A DNA stretch of 43,895 bases from an uncultured Pelagibacteraceae bacterium (GTDB lineage: Bacteria; Pseudomonadota; Alphaproteobacteria; Pelagibacterales; Pelagibacteraceae). The stretch is taken from positions 1 through 43,895 of the forward strand of contig CACBDC010000008.1 in NCBI GenBank assembly GCA_902537845.1, in the 5' to 3' direction. A model generated the notes under the pieces. It did not search any database. It was not told where the DNA came from and saw nothing but the letters and a program-made list of their open reading frames with translations. The translations under genes were made by a program, and so were the position numbers. Below are positions 8,992-18,960 of this stretch, piece after piece; position 1 is the stretch's first letter; each line of letters starts with the position of its first letter.

Positions 8992-10326
8992 TTGCAAAAA
9001 AAAATTTTCATTAAAACTTTTGGATGTCAAATGAACGAGTACGATAGTGATCGTATTTTAGATATAACGAAAAAAATTAATTACATTTCTACTAAAGATA
9101 TTACTCTAGCAAATTGTTATATTTTAAATACTTGCCACATAAGAGAGAAAGCAACAGAAAAAGTTTATCATGATATAGGAAGATTAAAAAAAGAATTTAG
9201 AAATAAATTGAAACCGATAGTTTTGGTTGTTGGTTGTGTAGCTCAGGCAGAAGGTGATGTTTTATTAAAAAAAGAAAAATATATTGATGCAGTGATTGGA
9301 CCTCAATCTTATCATAAAATTAATGAAATAATTAGCAAATTGGAAAAAAAATCAAATCAAATTAATTTTACAGAGTTTGAAGTCATAGAGAAATTTGATA
9401 GCTTAAATTTAATAAAAAATACAGATTCCAAAGTTTCAGCTCATTTAACTATTCAGGAAGGTTGCGATAAATTTTGTAAATTCTGTGTTGTTCCTTACAC
9501 AAGGGGAGCTGAATTTTCAAGATCAATAAAAGAACTAGTCTTTGAAGCAAACCAACTGGCTAATAATGGAGCAAAAGAAATAAATTTACTTGGACAAAAC
9601 GTAAATGCCTATAATTTTGAAAAGAAAAAATTATCAGATTTAATTTTTGAAATTTCAAAAATTGAAGATTTAAAAAGAATAAGATATACAACTTCACATC
9701 CAAAAGACTTTACCGATGATTTAATCCAAGCTCATAAAAACTTCGAAAAATTGATGCCATTAGTTCATCTGCCGGTTCAAAGTGGTTCTAATAAAATTTT
9801 AAAGTTAATGAATAGGAAACATACGATTGAAGAGTATCTTGAAGTAATAAAAAAATTAAAAGCCATTAAACCAAATATTAAATTTTCAAGTGATTTTATA
9901 ATTGGATATCCTGGTGAAACTGACGAAGATTTCCAAAAGACCGTCCAGCTTATGGAAGAAATAGGGTTTATAAATTCATATTCTTTTATATTTAGTGCTA
10001 GACCAGGAACTCCAGCATTTGATCTATCAAAACTTGATCCAAAAAAAACGAAAGAAAGATTAATTCATTTTCAAACTGTTGCAGAAAGAATAAAAACTAA
10101 ATATAGAGAGTCATTAACTAATAAAGTTTCTAATGTGTTATTTGAAAATAAGATGAGAAGTGTAAATAAATATTTTGGAAGGGATGAGTTTTTTAATTCA
10201 GTGATTGTAGACAGTTGTGAAGATTTGACTGGAAAAACTATGAACGTAAAAATCATCAAATCAAATCAAAATACTTTATTTGGTGAAATAACTTCAAAAC
10301 CCAAACAAAAAAATTACGCAGCTTAA
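8992..10326 (+). CDS. miaB: tRNA-2-methylthio-N6-dimethylallyladenosine synthase MiaB
   Basis: A 444-residue radical-SAM methylthiotransferase. The N-terminal UPF0004 cluster cysteines are Cys12, Cys48 and Cys82; the radical-SAM CxxxCxxC is Cys158, Cys162, Cys165 in EGCDKFCKFCVVPYTRG; a TRAM domain closes the protein. It adds methylthio to the i6A37 base of tRNAs reading UNN codons. The start is TTG at 8992, one base after the fur stop; the first ATG in frame falls after Cys12 and cannot be right. The next gene, phoH, follows after one base. The Nfu carrier upstream is a plausible source of its clusters. Confidence 0.96.
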   Translation: MQKKIFIKTFGCQMNEYDSDRILDITKKINYISTKDITLANCYILNTCHIREKATEKVYHDIGRLKKEFRNKLKPIVLVVGCVAQAEGDVLLKKEKYIDAVIGPQSYHKINEIISKLEKKSNQINFTEFEVIEKFDSLNLIKNTDSKVSAHLTIQEGCDKFCKFCVVPYTRGAEFSRSIKELVFEANQLANNGAKEINLLGQNVNAYNFEKKKLSDLIFEISKIEDLKRIRYTTSHPKDFTDDLIQAHKNFEKLMPLVHLPVQSGSNKILKLMNRKHTIEEYLEVIKKLKAIKPNIKFSSDFIIGYPGETDEDFQKTVQLMEEIGFINSYSFIFSARPGTPAFDLSKLDPKKTKERLIHFQTVAERIKTKYRESLTNKVSNVLFENKMRSVNKYFGRDEFFNSVIVDSCEDLTGKTMNVKIIKSNQNTLFGEITSKPKQKNYAA

Positions 10327-10327
10327 A

Positions 10328-11332
10328 ATGTCTGAAATATCAAAATTAAATCAAAATTTTATTATAAAAAAAATTGATAATAAAACTGTAAACATTTCAG
10401 TAGATGATAATGAAATGTTGATGGCGATAGTAGGTCAATTTGATCAAAATTTAAAAAATTTGTCTAAATTAACTAAAACAGATGTTTATTTCAGAGGAAA
10501 CTCAATTACATGTAAAGGGGATATAGAAAAATTATCATTATTTAGTGATGCTATTAAATTTTTAATTAATAAATATTTATTAACGAATATTATTGAAAAA
10601 GAAGATATAATTATGTCGGTGAAAAAAAATTTAGAAATAGAAAAGTCTAACGTTGAGTCTTTTAAGCAACTAATTAAAACACCAAAAAAATCAGTTATAG
10701 CAAGATCAGAAAAACAATCAGAATATATTAAAGCTTTAAAAGAAAATGATATTGTGATGTCTCTAGGCCCTGCAGGAACAGGAAAAAGTTTTCTTGCCGT
10801 TTCTGTAGCAATTACTTTATTAATGGAAAAAAAAATAGATAGAGTAATTTTATCAAGACCGGCTGTAGAAGCTGGAGAAAAATTAGGTTTTTTACCTGGA
10901 GACATGAAAGAGAAAGTCGACCCTTATTTAAGACCACTTTATGATGCGCTTTATGAACTTTTTGGAGCAGATAAAATAGATAAAAAAATTGAAACTGGAG
11001 AGATTGAAATAGCACCTTTAGCTTTCATGAGAGGAAGAACTCTCAAAAACTGTTTTGCAATTTTAGATGAAGCACAAAATGCTACAGAAACTCAAATAAA
11101 GATGTTTTTAACAAGAATAGGTGAAAATTCAAAATTAGTTGTAAACGGAGATCCAAGTCAAGTAGATTTAATTAACAAAACACACTCGGGTTTAATAAAA
11201 TCAAAGCATATTCTTAAAGATCTCAAAGAAATAAAGATAATAGAATTTGATCATAATGATGTAGTTAGACACCCTCTTGTATCCAAAATCATTAGAGCTT
11301 ACCAAAATAAAAGCACTGATGATAAAAATTAA
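10328..11332 (+). CDS. phoH: PhoH-like ATPase
   Basis: A 334-residue PhoH/YbeZ-type protein. Walker A is GPAGTGKS at 147-154, and the Walker B-like segment FAILDEAQNAT has DEAQ at 247-250; SRPAVEAGEKLGFLPGDM (about 176-193) is a strong family signature. The N-terminal 110 residues resemble the KH-like RNA-contact region. The protein is a cytoplasmic ATPase that in many bacteria is encoded next to the RNase YbeY and interacts with it in rRNA and 70S quality control. Here the end overlaps the ybeY start by 14 bp, which fits coupled expression. Confidence 0.95.
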   Translation: MSEISKLNQNFIIKKIDNKTVNISVDDNEMLMAIVGQFDQNLKNLSKLTKTDVYFRGNSITCKGDIEKLSLFSDAIKFLINKYLLTNIIEKEDIIMSVKKNLEIEKSNVESFKQLIKTPKKSVIARSEKQSEYIKALKENDIVMSLGPAGTGKSFLAVSVAITLLMEKKIDRVILSRPAVEAGEKLGFLPGDMKEKVDPYLRPLYDALYELFGADKIDKKIETGEIEIAPLAFMRGRTLKNCFAILDEAQNATETQIKMFLTRIGENSKLVVNGDPSQVDLINKTHSGLIKSKHILKDLKEIKIIEFDHNDVVRHPLVSKIIRAYQNKSTDDKN

Positions 11333-11786
11333 TGTAATTACAAATAATATTAACTGGCTTAGTTATATTAAAAATCCAAATAGTTACATTGATCAGAAAA
11401 TAAATAAAATAAACCTAAAAGTTAAAAAGTTCAAAAAAAGAAAAATTTTTTTAACAATATTACTTTCAGGAAGTAAGGAAATTAGATATCTCAATAAAAA
11501 ATTTAGAAAAAAAAATAAATCAACAGATGTACTTTCATTTCCATTTCAAACTAAGAAGGAGTTTATTAATATAATTAAAAAAGAAAAAGAAATTTATCTT
11601 GGTGATATTATTATAAACTTAGAAAAGATAAATAAAAAAGATAAATCAAAAAAATTTAAAGATCATTTTGATAAACTATGGATTCATGGATTAGTTCACT
11701 TACTTGGATATGATCATAAAAAAAATAAAGATTTTGTAAAGATGGACATAATTGAAAAAAAATATTTTAAGATTATAAATGAGTGA
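11319..11786 (+). CDS. ybeY: Endoribonuclease YbeY
   Basis: With the start at 11319 the product is 155 residues, beginning MIKINVITNN, the usual YbeY length and N terminus; an in-frame ATG at 11277 would add 14 residues inside phoH. The metal-binding motif HGLVHLLGYDH is present near the C terminus, and STDVLSFPF is the other family signature. YbeY is a metal-dependent RNase for rRNA maturation and ribosome quality control. It overlaps phoH by 14 bp and lnt by 8 bp. In many alphaproteobacteria a CorC-like transporter-associated gene lies between ybeY and lnt; it is absent here. Confidence 0.94.
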   Translation: MIKINVITNNINWLSYIKNPNSYIDQKINKINLKVKKFKKRKIFLTILLSGSKEIRYLNKKFRKKNKSTDVLSFPFQTKKEFINIIKKEKEIYLGDIIINLEKINKKDKSKKFKDHFDKLWIHGLVHLLGYDHKKNKDFVKMDIIEKKYFKIINE

Positions 11787-13335
11787 AAAATTTTTAAACA
11801 ATCGGTTTTTAACATTGTACTTAATTCCGTTTGTTCTTGGTTTATTTACAACATTATCATTTCCACCTTTCAATCTAACATTCATAAATTTAATTATTCT
11901 GCCTCTCATATTTTATCTAATAGTTTTTATTAATAAAAAATCTAAATCAATTTACCGAAAAAAACCTTATAAAAAAAATTTATTTATATTTGGTTTATTA
12001 TTTGGATTTGGTTTTTATTTAAGTGGTATTTCTTGGATAATAAATTCATTGACGTTTGATGAGAATTTCAAAATTTTAATACCTTTCGCATTAATACTCA
12101 TACCTTTGTTTTTGAGTTTATTTATGGCTTTTACAGTTTTATCCGTCGGACCGTTTTTAAAATTTGATTTTTTATCACTGCTTATTTTTTCAGCAAGTTT
12201 AGCATTTTCAGATTATTTAAGAGCAAGTTTGCTAACAGGTTTTCCATGGAATTTATGGGCTTATAGCACGATTTGGGCAAATGAGGTCTTACAAATTCTA
12301 AACTTAATAGGTTTATATTCTTATAACCTTCTTGCGATCACGTTTTTTACAATTCCAGTGATATTTTTTTTTAAAATTGGTTCAGTGAAAAAATTTATTG
12401 TTTGTTCTGTCACCACACTGATTATTCTGGGGTTATTTATCTATGGTAATTATGAAATAAATAAAAACAAACAATTGTTGGATAAAACTGAAAAAACAAT
12501 ATTTGTTAAAATTATTTCACCTAATTTTGATTTAAAATATGGCCTTAACAAAAAAGAGATTGAGGAAAGAATGAAAAATTTAATTAGATATAGTGATCCA
12601 GAAAAAGATAGACAAACATTATTTGTTTGGCCAGAAGGTGTTTTTAGTGGATATAGTTTTGATGAAATTTTAACTTTTAAAAATCTTATATCAAACAACT
12701 TTTCCGAAAAACACTTCATAATATTTGGTGCTAATAACTTGGAGTCCGAGTCAAAAAATTTTTACAACAGTATGTTTATTATAAATAATAAGTTTGAAAT
12801 AGTCGCAAGTTATAATAAAAGAAAACTTGTTCCTTTTGGGGAATTTTTACCATTTGAAAACTTTTTAAATAAATTTGGATTAAAAAAAATTACAGAAGGT
12901 CATGGGTCTTTTTTAAAAGGTGATAAAGATAACAATCTTGTATTTAGTCAATTAAATATTTTACCTTTGATTTGTTATGAGGTAATTTTTCCGAAACTAG
13001 TACAAAAGTCTGACGCAGAGACAAATCTTATCATAAATATTTCAGAGGATGGATGGTTTGGAAAATCTATTGGTCCAGAGCAACACTTTGCTAAAGCAAT
13101 TTTTAGAGCAATAGAAAACGATACCTTTTTCTTAAGATCTGCAAACAGAGGCATAAGTGCAATAATAGATAATAAAGGTGAAGTAATTAAACAATTAAAT
13201 CGATATGAAGCCGGAAATATAGAATTTAATGTACCTTTAATTAAGTCAAATAAAATTAAAAATGATTTGATCTTTTTTATACTTTTAATTACATATCTTT
13301 TCATCTTTTTAATTTACAAAAGAAAAAATGCTTAA
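11779..13335 (+). CDS. lnt: Apolipoprotein N-acyltransferase
   Basis: A 518-residue inner-membrane protein with N-terminal membrane helices (about 10-225) followed by a periplasmic nitrilase domain and a last membrane helix at about 495-513. The Glu-Lys-Cys triad is visible: Glu286 in WPEGVFSGY, Lys347 in [11 protein letters not shown] and Cys399 in [10 protein letters not shown]; the Lys-Cys spacing of 52 equals that of the E. coli enzyme. Lnt adds the third acyl chain to lipoproteins. Its start overlaps ybeY by 8 bp and its end overlaps metK by 8 bp, so four genes from phoH to metK are interlocked by overlaps. Confidence 0.96.
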   Translation: MSEKFLNNRFLTLYLIPFVLGLFTTLSFPPFNLTFINLIILPLIFYLIVFINKKSKSIYRKKPYKKNLFIFGLLFGFGFYLSGISWIINSLTFDENFKILIPFALILIPLFLSLFMAFTVLSVGPFLKFDFLSLLIFSASLAFSDYLRASLLTGFPWNLWAYSTIWANEVLQILNLIGLYSYNLLAITFFTIPVIFFFKIGSVKKFIVCSVTTLIILGLFIYGNYEINKNKQLLDKTEKTIFVKIISPNFDLKYGLNKKEIEERMKNLIRYSDPEKDRQTLFVWPEGVFSGYSFDEILTFKNLISNNFSEKHFIIFGANNLESESKNFYNSMFIINNKFEIVASYNKRKLVPFGEFLPFENFLNKFGLKKITEGHGSFLKGDKDNNLVFSQLNILPLICYEVIFPKLVQKSDAETNLIINISEDGWFGKSIGPEQHFAKAIFRAIENDTFFLRSANRGISAIIDNKGEVIKQLNRYEAGNIEFNVPLIKSNKIKNDLIFFILLITYLFIFLIYKRKNA

Positions 13336-14491
13336 TAACAAATATTTATTTACCAGCGAGTCAGTATCTGAAGGACATCCAGATAAAGTCTGTGACAGGA
13401 TCTCAGATATGGTTGTAGACTCATACCTAACACAAGATCCAGTTTCTAGAGTTGCTTGCGAAACATTAACAACAACTAATAAAGTTGTTTTAGCTGGAGA
13501 GACGAGAGGTCCTAAAATTGAAAAGGATGAATTAATTTCAAAAGTGAGGAATTGTATTAAGGATATTGGTTATGACCAAGAAGGTTTCAGTTGGAAAACT
13601 GCAAATATTGAGACATTCCTACATGAGCAGTCTACGGACATTGCAATGGGAGTAGACTCAAAAGACAATAAAGATGAGGGTGCGGGTGACCAAGGTATAA
13701 TGTTCGGGTATGCATGTAATGAAACACAAGAATTAATGCCAGCTCCAATTCATTACTCACATAAAATTTTAAGATTAATGGCCGAAGATAGAAAGAGCGG
13801 CAAGTTAAAAGGAATTGAGCCAGACTCTAAAAGCCAAGTTACAATGTTATATGAAAATGAAAAACCTGTAAAAGTTACTTCTATTGTAGTTTCGACACAA
13901 CATTCAAAAGATCTCAATCAAGATAAAGTGAGAGAGGCAGTTATTCCTTACATTAAAAAATCTATTCCAGAAAATTTTCTAACAGATCTAAATCCTAAAG
14001 AAATTTATATTAATCCTACCGGACAATTTATTATTGGTGGACCAGATGGAGACACAGGATTAACTGGAAGAAAAATTATAGTTGATACTTACGGAGGTGC
14101 TGCACCTCACGGTGGAGGTGCATTTTCAGGAAAAGATCCAACAAAAGTTGATAGATCTGCAGCTTATGCATCAAGGTACTTAGCAAAAAATATTGTTGCT
14201 GCGGGAGTTTCAGAAAAATGTTTAATTCAGCTTGCTTATGCCATTGGTGTTTCAAAACCATTATCGATATTTATTAAGCTTAGCAATGGAGACGAAGGAA
14301 AAGTAGATAAGATTAAAAAAATAATACAAGATAATTTTGATTTATCTCCTAGAGGTATTAGAGAAATGTTAAAATTAAATAACCCTATTTACGAAATTAC
14401 TTCTGCCTACGGCCACTTTGGAAGAAAGCCCTCAAATAAAGGTGAATTTACCTGGGAAAAAACAGATAAAATTGATTTATTTAAGCTGTGA
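13328..14491 (+). CDS. metK: S-adenosylmethionine synthetase
   Basis: A 387-residue MetK with [10 protein letters not shown] near the N terminus (ATP/methionine binding), [12 protein letters not shown], and [19 protein letters not shown] (phosphate loop) in place. It makes S-adenosylmethionine from ATP and methionine in the cytoplasm. The start lies inside the end of lnt, so there is no room for a SAM riboswitch directly before it; control would have to act on the whole operon. A rho-independent terminator-like hairpin follows 53 bp downstream, separating it from nusA. SAM made here is used by MiaB, UbiE and other methyltransferases. Confidence 0.97.
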   Translation: MLNNKYLFTSESVSEGHPDKVCDRISDMVVDSYLTQDPVSRVACETLTTTNKVVLAGETRGPKIEKDELISKVRNCIKDIGYDQEGFSWKTANIETFLHEQSTDIAMGVDSKDNKDEGAGDQGIMFGYACNETQELMPAPIHYSHKILRLMAEDRKSGKLKGIEPDSKSQVTMLYENEKPVKVTSIVVSTQHSKDLNQDKVREAVIPYIKKSIPENFLTDLNPKEIYINPTGQFIIGGPDGDTGLTGRKIIVDTYGGAAPHGGGAFSGKDPTKVDRSAAYASRYLAKNIVAAGVSEKCLIQLAYAIGVSKPLSIFIKLSNGDEGKVDKIKKIIQDNFDLSPRGIREMLKLNNPIYEITSAYGHFGRKPSNKGEFTWEKTDKIDLFKL

Positions 14492-14544
14492 TCTTGAAAA
14501 AACCATAATTTTCTTTTAAATAACATATAAATAATTGAACTTTC

Positions 14545-14571
14545 AAAATGGGCACTAGCCCATTTTTTTTT
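14545..14571 (+). terminator. Hairpin plus T-run between metK and nusA (terminator/attenuator, rimP-leader-like)
   Basis: AAAATGGGC, loop ACTA, GCCCATTTT gives a 9-bp stem at 14545-14553 and 14558-14566, followed by T to 14571. It lies 12 bp before the nusA start. It may end metK transcripts, or act as the attenuator known in Rfam as rimP-leader, which precedes rimP-nusA-infB operons in alphaproteobacteria. That assignment rests on position and on the GGGC/GCCC-T-run form, not on a covariance search. Confidence 0.8.
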
Positions 14572-14583
14572 AGGGATGTATAA

Positions 14584-16134
14584 ATGTTAAATAGAGGGTT
14601 AGATAAATTAGAACTTTTAAGAATAGTTGAAGCTGTCGCTAACGAAAAATCAATTGATAAAGAGTTAGTAATTGGTTCAATGGAAAGCGCTATTCAAAAA
14701 GCTGCGCTTACTAAGTTTGGAAGTGATAATAATATTGAGGTTATAATTGATAGAGAGTCTGGAGATATAAAAATACAAAAAGTTCTAGATATTGTAGAAA
14801 AAGTAGAAGACTCAGCGAGAGAAATAACGTTAGAAGAAGCTCAGAAAAACGATCCTAGTAATAAGAATTTGAAAATTGGAGAAAAAGTTTTTGAGGAACT
14901 ACCCCAAATAGATTTCGGTCGTATAGCTGCCCAAAGTGCAAAACAGGTAATAAGTAGCAGAGTAAGAGAAGCTGAAAAAAATAGGCAATATGAAGATTTT
15001 ATTGATAAACAAGGTCAGATCTTAAGTGGAATAATCAAAAGATTAGAATACGGTAATGTTATAGTTGATTTAGGTAAAGCTGAGGGTGTAATCAAAAAGG
15101 ACGAACTAATCCCTAGAGAAATCCTAAAAACAGGAGATCGGGTTAAAGCTTTTTGCTATGAAGTAAGAAAAGAATTAAAAGGACATCAAATATTTCTTTC
15201 TAGAGCTCATCCTCAATTTCTTGCAAGATTATTTTTTCAAGAGGTGCCTGAAATATATGAGGGGACCATTGAGATAAAGTCTGTAGCAAGAGATCCTGGA
15301 AGTAGAGCCAAAATTTGTGTTTACTCTCAAGATTCATCCATTGATCCTGTTGGCGCTTGTGTCGGAATGAGGGGGAGCAGAGTCCAAACTATAGTAAATG
15401 AATTACACGGTGAAAAAATTGATATTATAAAATGGACTGAGGATCTGCCTACATTAATTTCAGAGTCTCTATCCCCTGCAGAAATACAAAAAGTCCTTAT
15501 TGATCAAGATAATAAAAGAATAGATATAATTTTAACTGAAGAAAATTTAAGTAAGGCAATTGGAAGAAGAGGGCAGAATGTTAGACTAGCATCTAAGTTA
15601 ACCAACTATGAAATCGATATACTTACAGACAAAGAAGACTCTGAAAGAAGACAGGCAGAATTCAAAGATAGAACTGAAACATTAATTAAAAATTTAGAGG
15701 TTGATGAAACACTTGGACAGCTTTTGGTTTCTGAAGGATTTATTTCAATAGATGAAATAGCTCAATCAAATCCTGAAGACATTTCAAAAATTGATGCAAT
15801 AGATGAAGAAACAGCTAAAGAATTAATTTCCAGATCCAAAGAAACTTTAGTAAAAGAAAAAGAGGCTGTAGCTTTAAAGCTTAAAGAATTAGGAGTAGAT
15901 GATCAATTGATAAATCTTAAAGGTATGACGCAGGGCATGCTTGTAATATTAGGTCAAAAAAATATTAAAAAATTAAGTGATTTTGCCGATCTTTCATCTG
16001 ATGAATTGATAGGGGGATATGATGAGATTAAAGGAAAAAAGATAAGGGTAGATGGATATCTTGAAGAATTTTCTTTATCAAGAAAAGAGGCAGACGAACT
16101 GATAATGGCAGCTAGAGAGATAGCGTATAAGTAA
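14584..16134 (+). CDS. nusA: Transcription termination/antitermination factor NusA
   Basis: A 516-residue NusA: N-terminal RNA-polymerase-binding domain (about 1-135, starting LELLRIVEAVANEKSIDKE), S1 domain (about 140-205, GIIKRLEYGNVIVDLGKAEGV), two KH domains (VGACVGMRGSRVQTIVNEL and AIGRRGQNVRLASKL) and a C-terminal acidic/helix-hairpin-helix region. It binds RNA polymerase and nascent RNA. A Shine-Dalgarno-like AGGGA at 14572-14576 supports ATG 14584. In most alphaproteobacteria rimP precedes nusA and ylxR follows it; both are absent, and infB starts 4 bp after the stop. A hairpin just upstream may be a target for NusA autoregulation (inference). Confidence 0.97.
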   Translation: MLNRGLDKLELLRIVEAVANEKSIDKELVIGSMESAIQKAALTKFGSDNNIEVIIDRESGDIKIQKVLDIVEKVEDSAREITLEEAQKNDPSNKNLKIGEKVFEELPQIDFGRIAAQSAKQVISSRVREAEKNRQYEDFIDKQGQILSGIIKRLEYGNVIVDLGKAEGVIKKDELIPREILKTGDRVKAFCYEVRKELKGHQIFLSRAHPQFLARLFFQEVPEIYEGTIEIKSVARDPGSRAKICVYSQDSSIDPVGACVGMRGSRVQTIVNELHGEKIDIIKWTEDLPTLISESLSPAEIQKVLIDQDNKRIDIILTEENLSKAIGRRGQNVRLASKLTNYEIDILTDKEDSERRQAEFKDRTETLIKNLEVDETLGQLLVSEGFISIDEIAQSNPEDISKIDAIDEETAKELISRSKETLVKEKEAVALKLKELGVDDQLINLKGMTQGMLVILGQKNIKKLSDFADLSSDELIGGYDEIKGKKIRVDGYLEEFSLSRKEADELIMAAREIAYK

Positions 16135-16138
16135 TGTT

Positions 16139-18319
16139 ATGGACAAAAATAAAAAAAAAACACTTACAATTTCATCCAATTTAAAAAAGAAAATTGACAC
16201 TTCCGCTATCACAACATCTGGAAAAAAATCGTTCTCAGTAGAAAAAAAAAAAAGTTTTAAGCCAAACAAATCATTTAATAAATCCTCACAAACACCAAAT
16301 GTAAATTTTAATTCTGAAAATAAGAAAAAAAATTTTGCAAGGAAATTTATAGAGCAACAAGCAACAAAAGATTTTATCAAAAAAGATAATAAACCAGCAG
16401 GCAAAAGTAAACTGAAGCTCAAAGGCCCTGTAGATAAACGTGATTTTAAACTAACTGTCTCTAGAGCCTTAAACGTGGAAGAAATTGAGATAAAACAAAG
16501 AAGTTTAGCTTCAGTTAAACGTGCAAGACTCAAAGAAAAAAAGAAACCAGATGGGGAGGAAAAAAAAGAATTCAAAAAAGTAATAAGAGAAGTAAAAATT
16601 CCAGAACAGATTACTATTCAAGAGCTCTCAAATCGAATGGCCGAAAAATCAAGCGATATTATTAAATTTCTATTTAATATGAAGGTAGTAGCTACAATTA
16701 ATCACAATATAGATAAAGATACAGCTGAATATATAGTTAAAGAGTTTGGTCATATACCTAAATTGGAGGAAAAACCATCATTAGAAACTTCTAAGTCTAA
16801 AGGTAAGTTTAAAGGAGAGGTTAAAAATAGACCGCCAGTAGTCACAATCATGGGTCATGTAGATCACGGAAAAACATCCTTGCTAGACTCTTTAAGACAT
16901 TCAAATGTGGTGTCAGGTGAACATGGAGGAATAACTCAACATATTGGAGCGTATCAGGTTAAAACCGAAGATAATAAATTAATTACATTTATTGATACAC
17001 CTGGACATGCTGCTTTTACAGAGATGAGAGCTAGGGGCTCCAAAATTACAGATATAGTAGTTTTAGTTGTTGCAGCAGACGACGGGATCAAACCTCAGAC
17101 TATTGAAGCCATTAAACACGCTAAGGCGGCTGCAGTTCCAATAATTGTGGCAATCAATAAATGTGATTTACCAGAAAAAAATATTAGTAAAATTAAAAAC
17201 GAAATGATGCAATATGAATTAATAGCTGAAGATTTAAGTGGTGACACTTTATTTGTAGAAGTTTCAGCATTAAAAAAACTTAATTTAGATAAGTTAAAGG
17301 AAAGTATTCTTCTTCAATCTGAAATTCTAGATCTTAAAGCTTCCTACACTGATAAAGCAAGGGGTGTTGTAATTGAGTCAAAAATTGATAAGGGCAAAGG
17401 TCCAGTTTCTACTATTTTGATAAATAATGGAAAACTTAATCGTGGTGACTATTTTGTTTGTGGCGATACTTGGGGAAAAATAAGAGCGATGATAAATTAT
17501 GAGGGAAAAATGGTTAATGAAGCCTTACCTTCTATGCCAGTAGAAATTTTAGGAATGAACAGCTCAGCTTACGCCGGAGCTGAATTTATGGTTACAAAGG
17601 ATGAGGAGGAGGCTAAAAAATTAACCGAGTTTAGAAAAAATGATATTTCAAAAAGCAAATCAATAGCAAAAGATAAAACAACATTGTTTGAAAACACCTC
17701 AAACAAGGACGAACTTAACATAATAATTAAATCTGATGTACAAGGTTCTAACGAGGCTATAAAGATGGCTATAACTAAAATAGAACATAAAGAAGTTGAA
17801 GCAAAAATAATTTTGTCTGATATAGGCATGATAAATGAGACTGACGTTTCTTTGGCAAAAGCATCAAACGCTATACTTATTGGTTTTAACGTTAAACCTA
17901 ACAGGGAGGCAAAGAAATTAGCTGAAGAGCAAAAAATTGATATAAAATATTTTAATATTATTTATGAAGCAATTGATTATGTTGAAAAATCATTATCTGG
18001 ACTATTAGAGCCTGACATAAAAGAAACAGTTCTTGGTAGTGCAGAAATTCAAAAGATTTTTAAAGTGTCCTCTGCTGGCAAGATTGCTGGGTCTAAAGTT
18101 ATAAGCGGTGAAATAAAAAGTAAGTCAAAAGCGAGAATTATCAGAGATGGAGCAGTAGTTTATACCGGAGAAATTTCATCAATATTTAGAGAAAAAAATC
18201 AGGTTAAAGAAGTAGGCTCCGGACTTGAGTGCGGTATTAGTATTAAAGATTATATTGATTTCAAAGAAAAAGATATAATAGAGTCTTACTTGTCAGAGGA
18301 AATTCAAAGGTCAATTTAA
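16139..18319 (+). CDS. infB: Translation initiation factor IF-2
   Basis: A 726-residue IF-2. The first 150 residues are lysine-rich and low in complexity, then comes the IF2_N helix bundle (IPEQITIQELSNRMAEKSSD), then the GTPase: G1 GHVDHGKT at 239-246, G3 DTPGHAAF, G4 NKCD. The C-terminal half carries the domains that bind fMet-tRNA. It places initiator tRNA on the 30S subunit. It is shorter than many alphaproteobacterial IF-2 proteins, the shortening falling in the variable N terminus. It lies 4 bp after nusA and 7 bp before rbfA. Confidence 0.97.
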   Translation: MDKNKKKTLTISSNLKKKIDTSAITTSGKKSFSVEKKKSFKPNKSFNKSSQTPNVNFNSENKKKNFARKFIEQQATKDFIKKDNKPAGKSKLKLKGPVDKRDFKLTVSRALNVEEIEIKQRSLASVKRARLKEKKKPDGEEKKEFKKVIREVKIPEQITIQELSNRMAEKSSDIIKFLFNMKVVATINHNIDKDTAEYIVKEFGHIPKLEEKPSLETSKSKGKFKGEVKNRPPVVTIMGHVDHGKTSLLDSLRHSNVVSGEHGGITQHIGAYQVKTEDNKLITFIDTPGHAAFTEMRARGSKITDIVVLVVAADDGIKPQTIEAIKHAKAAAVPIIVAINKCDLPEKNISKIKNEMMQYELIAEDLSGDTLFVEVSALKKLNLDKLKESILLQSEILDLKASYTDKARGVVIESKIDKGKGPVSTILINNGKLNRGDYFVCGDTWGKIRAMINYEGKMVNEALPSMPVEILGMNSSAYAGAEFMVTKDEEEAKKLTEFRKNDISKSKSIAKDKTTLFENTSNKDELNIIIKSDVQGSNEAIKMAITKIEHKEVEAKIILSDIGMINETDVSLAKASNAILIGFNVKPNREAKKLAEEQKIDIKYFNIIYEAIDYVEKSLSGLLEPDIKETVLGSAEIQKIFKVSSAGKIAGSKVISGEIKSKSKARIIRDGAVVYTGEISSIFREKNQVKEVGSGLECGISIKDYIDFKEKDIIESYLSEEIQRSI

Positions 18320-18326
18320 AATTAAA

Positions 18327-18728
18327 ATGATGAGCAATCAATCTTCTAACAGGACCTATAGTCAGAGACAATTGAGAGTTGGGGAGTTAGTGAAACAAAG
18401 TCTTGGAGAATTATTCATAAGAAACGAAGCTAAAATCCACACAATTAACTTGAAACTTATTACTGTTACCGAAGTAAGAATGACGCCAGATTTAAAAACA
18501 GCTAGAGTTTACGTTATTCCTTTAGGAGGAATAGACACCAAAGAAACAGTTAGGATCTTGACGGAGAACTCGCATCTTGTTAGAAAAGCTTTATCTAAAA
18601 AGCTAGATATTAAGTTTCTTCCTAAACTCACTTTTGTTGAAGATAACTCATTTGAATATGCTGAAAAGATTGAGAAAATAATTAAAAGAAACAAAAAAAA
18701 TGACAAAGAAAAAAAAAGATATAATTAA
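18327..18728 (+). CDS. rbfA: Ribosome-binding factor A
   Basis: A 133-residue RbfA: SNRTYSQRQLRVGELVKQSL at 4-23, EVRMTPDLKTARVYVIPLG at about 49-67 and KLTFVEDNSFEYAEKIEKII near the end are family features. It helps mature the 16S 5' end on the 30S subunit, mainly in the cold. ATG 18327 is followed at once by a second ATG at 18330, so the start could be one codon later. Its 3' end overlaps rpsO by 29 bp. In most alphaproteobacteria truB lies between these genes; here it is missing. Confidence 0.93.
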   Translation: MMSNQSSNRTYSQRQLRVGELVKQSLGELFIRNEAKIHTINLKLITVTEVRMTPDLKTARVYVIPLGGIDTKETVRILTENSHLVRKALSKKLDIKFLPKLTFVEDNSFEYAEKIEKIIKRNKKNDKEKKRYN

Positions 18729-18960
18729 AACCCTTGCAACTCATGAAAAAGATGTTGGCTCAACAGAGGTACAAATAGGTTTACTTACTGACAAAATTAC
18801 AAAATTATCAGAACATTTTAAAAATTTTAAAAAGGATAAACACTCAACTTTAGGTTTGACTAAATCGGTAAATAAAAGAAAAAAATTACTTACATACCTT
18901 AAAAAGAAAAATGTTGAGTCCTATCAGAAGGTCATCAAACAATTAAATTTAAGGAAATAA
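18700..18960 (+). CDS. rpsO: Ribosomal protein uS15
   Basis: An 86-residue S15, close to the usual 89, with [19 protein letters not shown] (residues 15-33) and the C-terminal [20 protein letters not shown]. It binds 16S rRNA in the central domain of the 30S subunit. ATG 18700 lies in the last 29 bp of rbfA; no later ATG would preserve the N-terminal helix. Its stop overlaps the pnp ATG by one base (TAATG). The rpsO-pnp pairing is nearly universal. Confidence 0.95.
   Translation: MTKKKKDIIKTLATHEKDVGSTEVQIGLLTDKITKLSEHFKNFKKDKHSTLGLTKSVNKRKKLLTYLKKKNVESYQKVIKQLNLRK

Noticed and set aside
11277-11318. Upstream ATG extending YbeY by 14 residues into phoH
   Set aside because: ATG 11319 gives the standard YbeY N terminus and length.
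13280-13330. SAM riboswitch before metK
   Set aside because: metK starts inside lnt with an 8-bp overlap and no leader; no riboswitch-like structure is visible.
16078-16575. 165-codon open frame antisense to the infB 5' end
   Set aside because: It mirrors the lysine-rich, A-rich IF-2 N terminus (giving Phe/Leu/Ser-rich product) and resembles no family; a shadow of codon bias.
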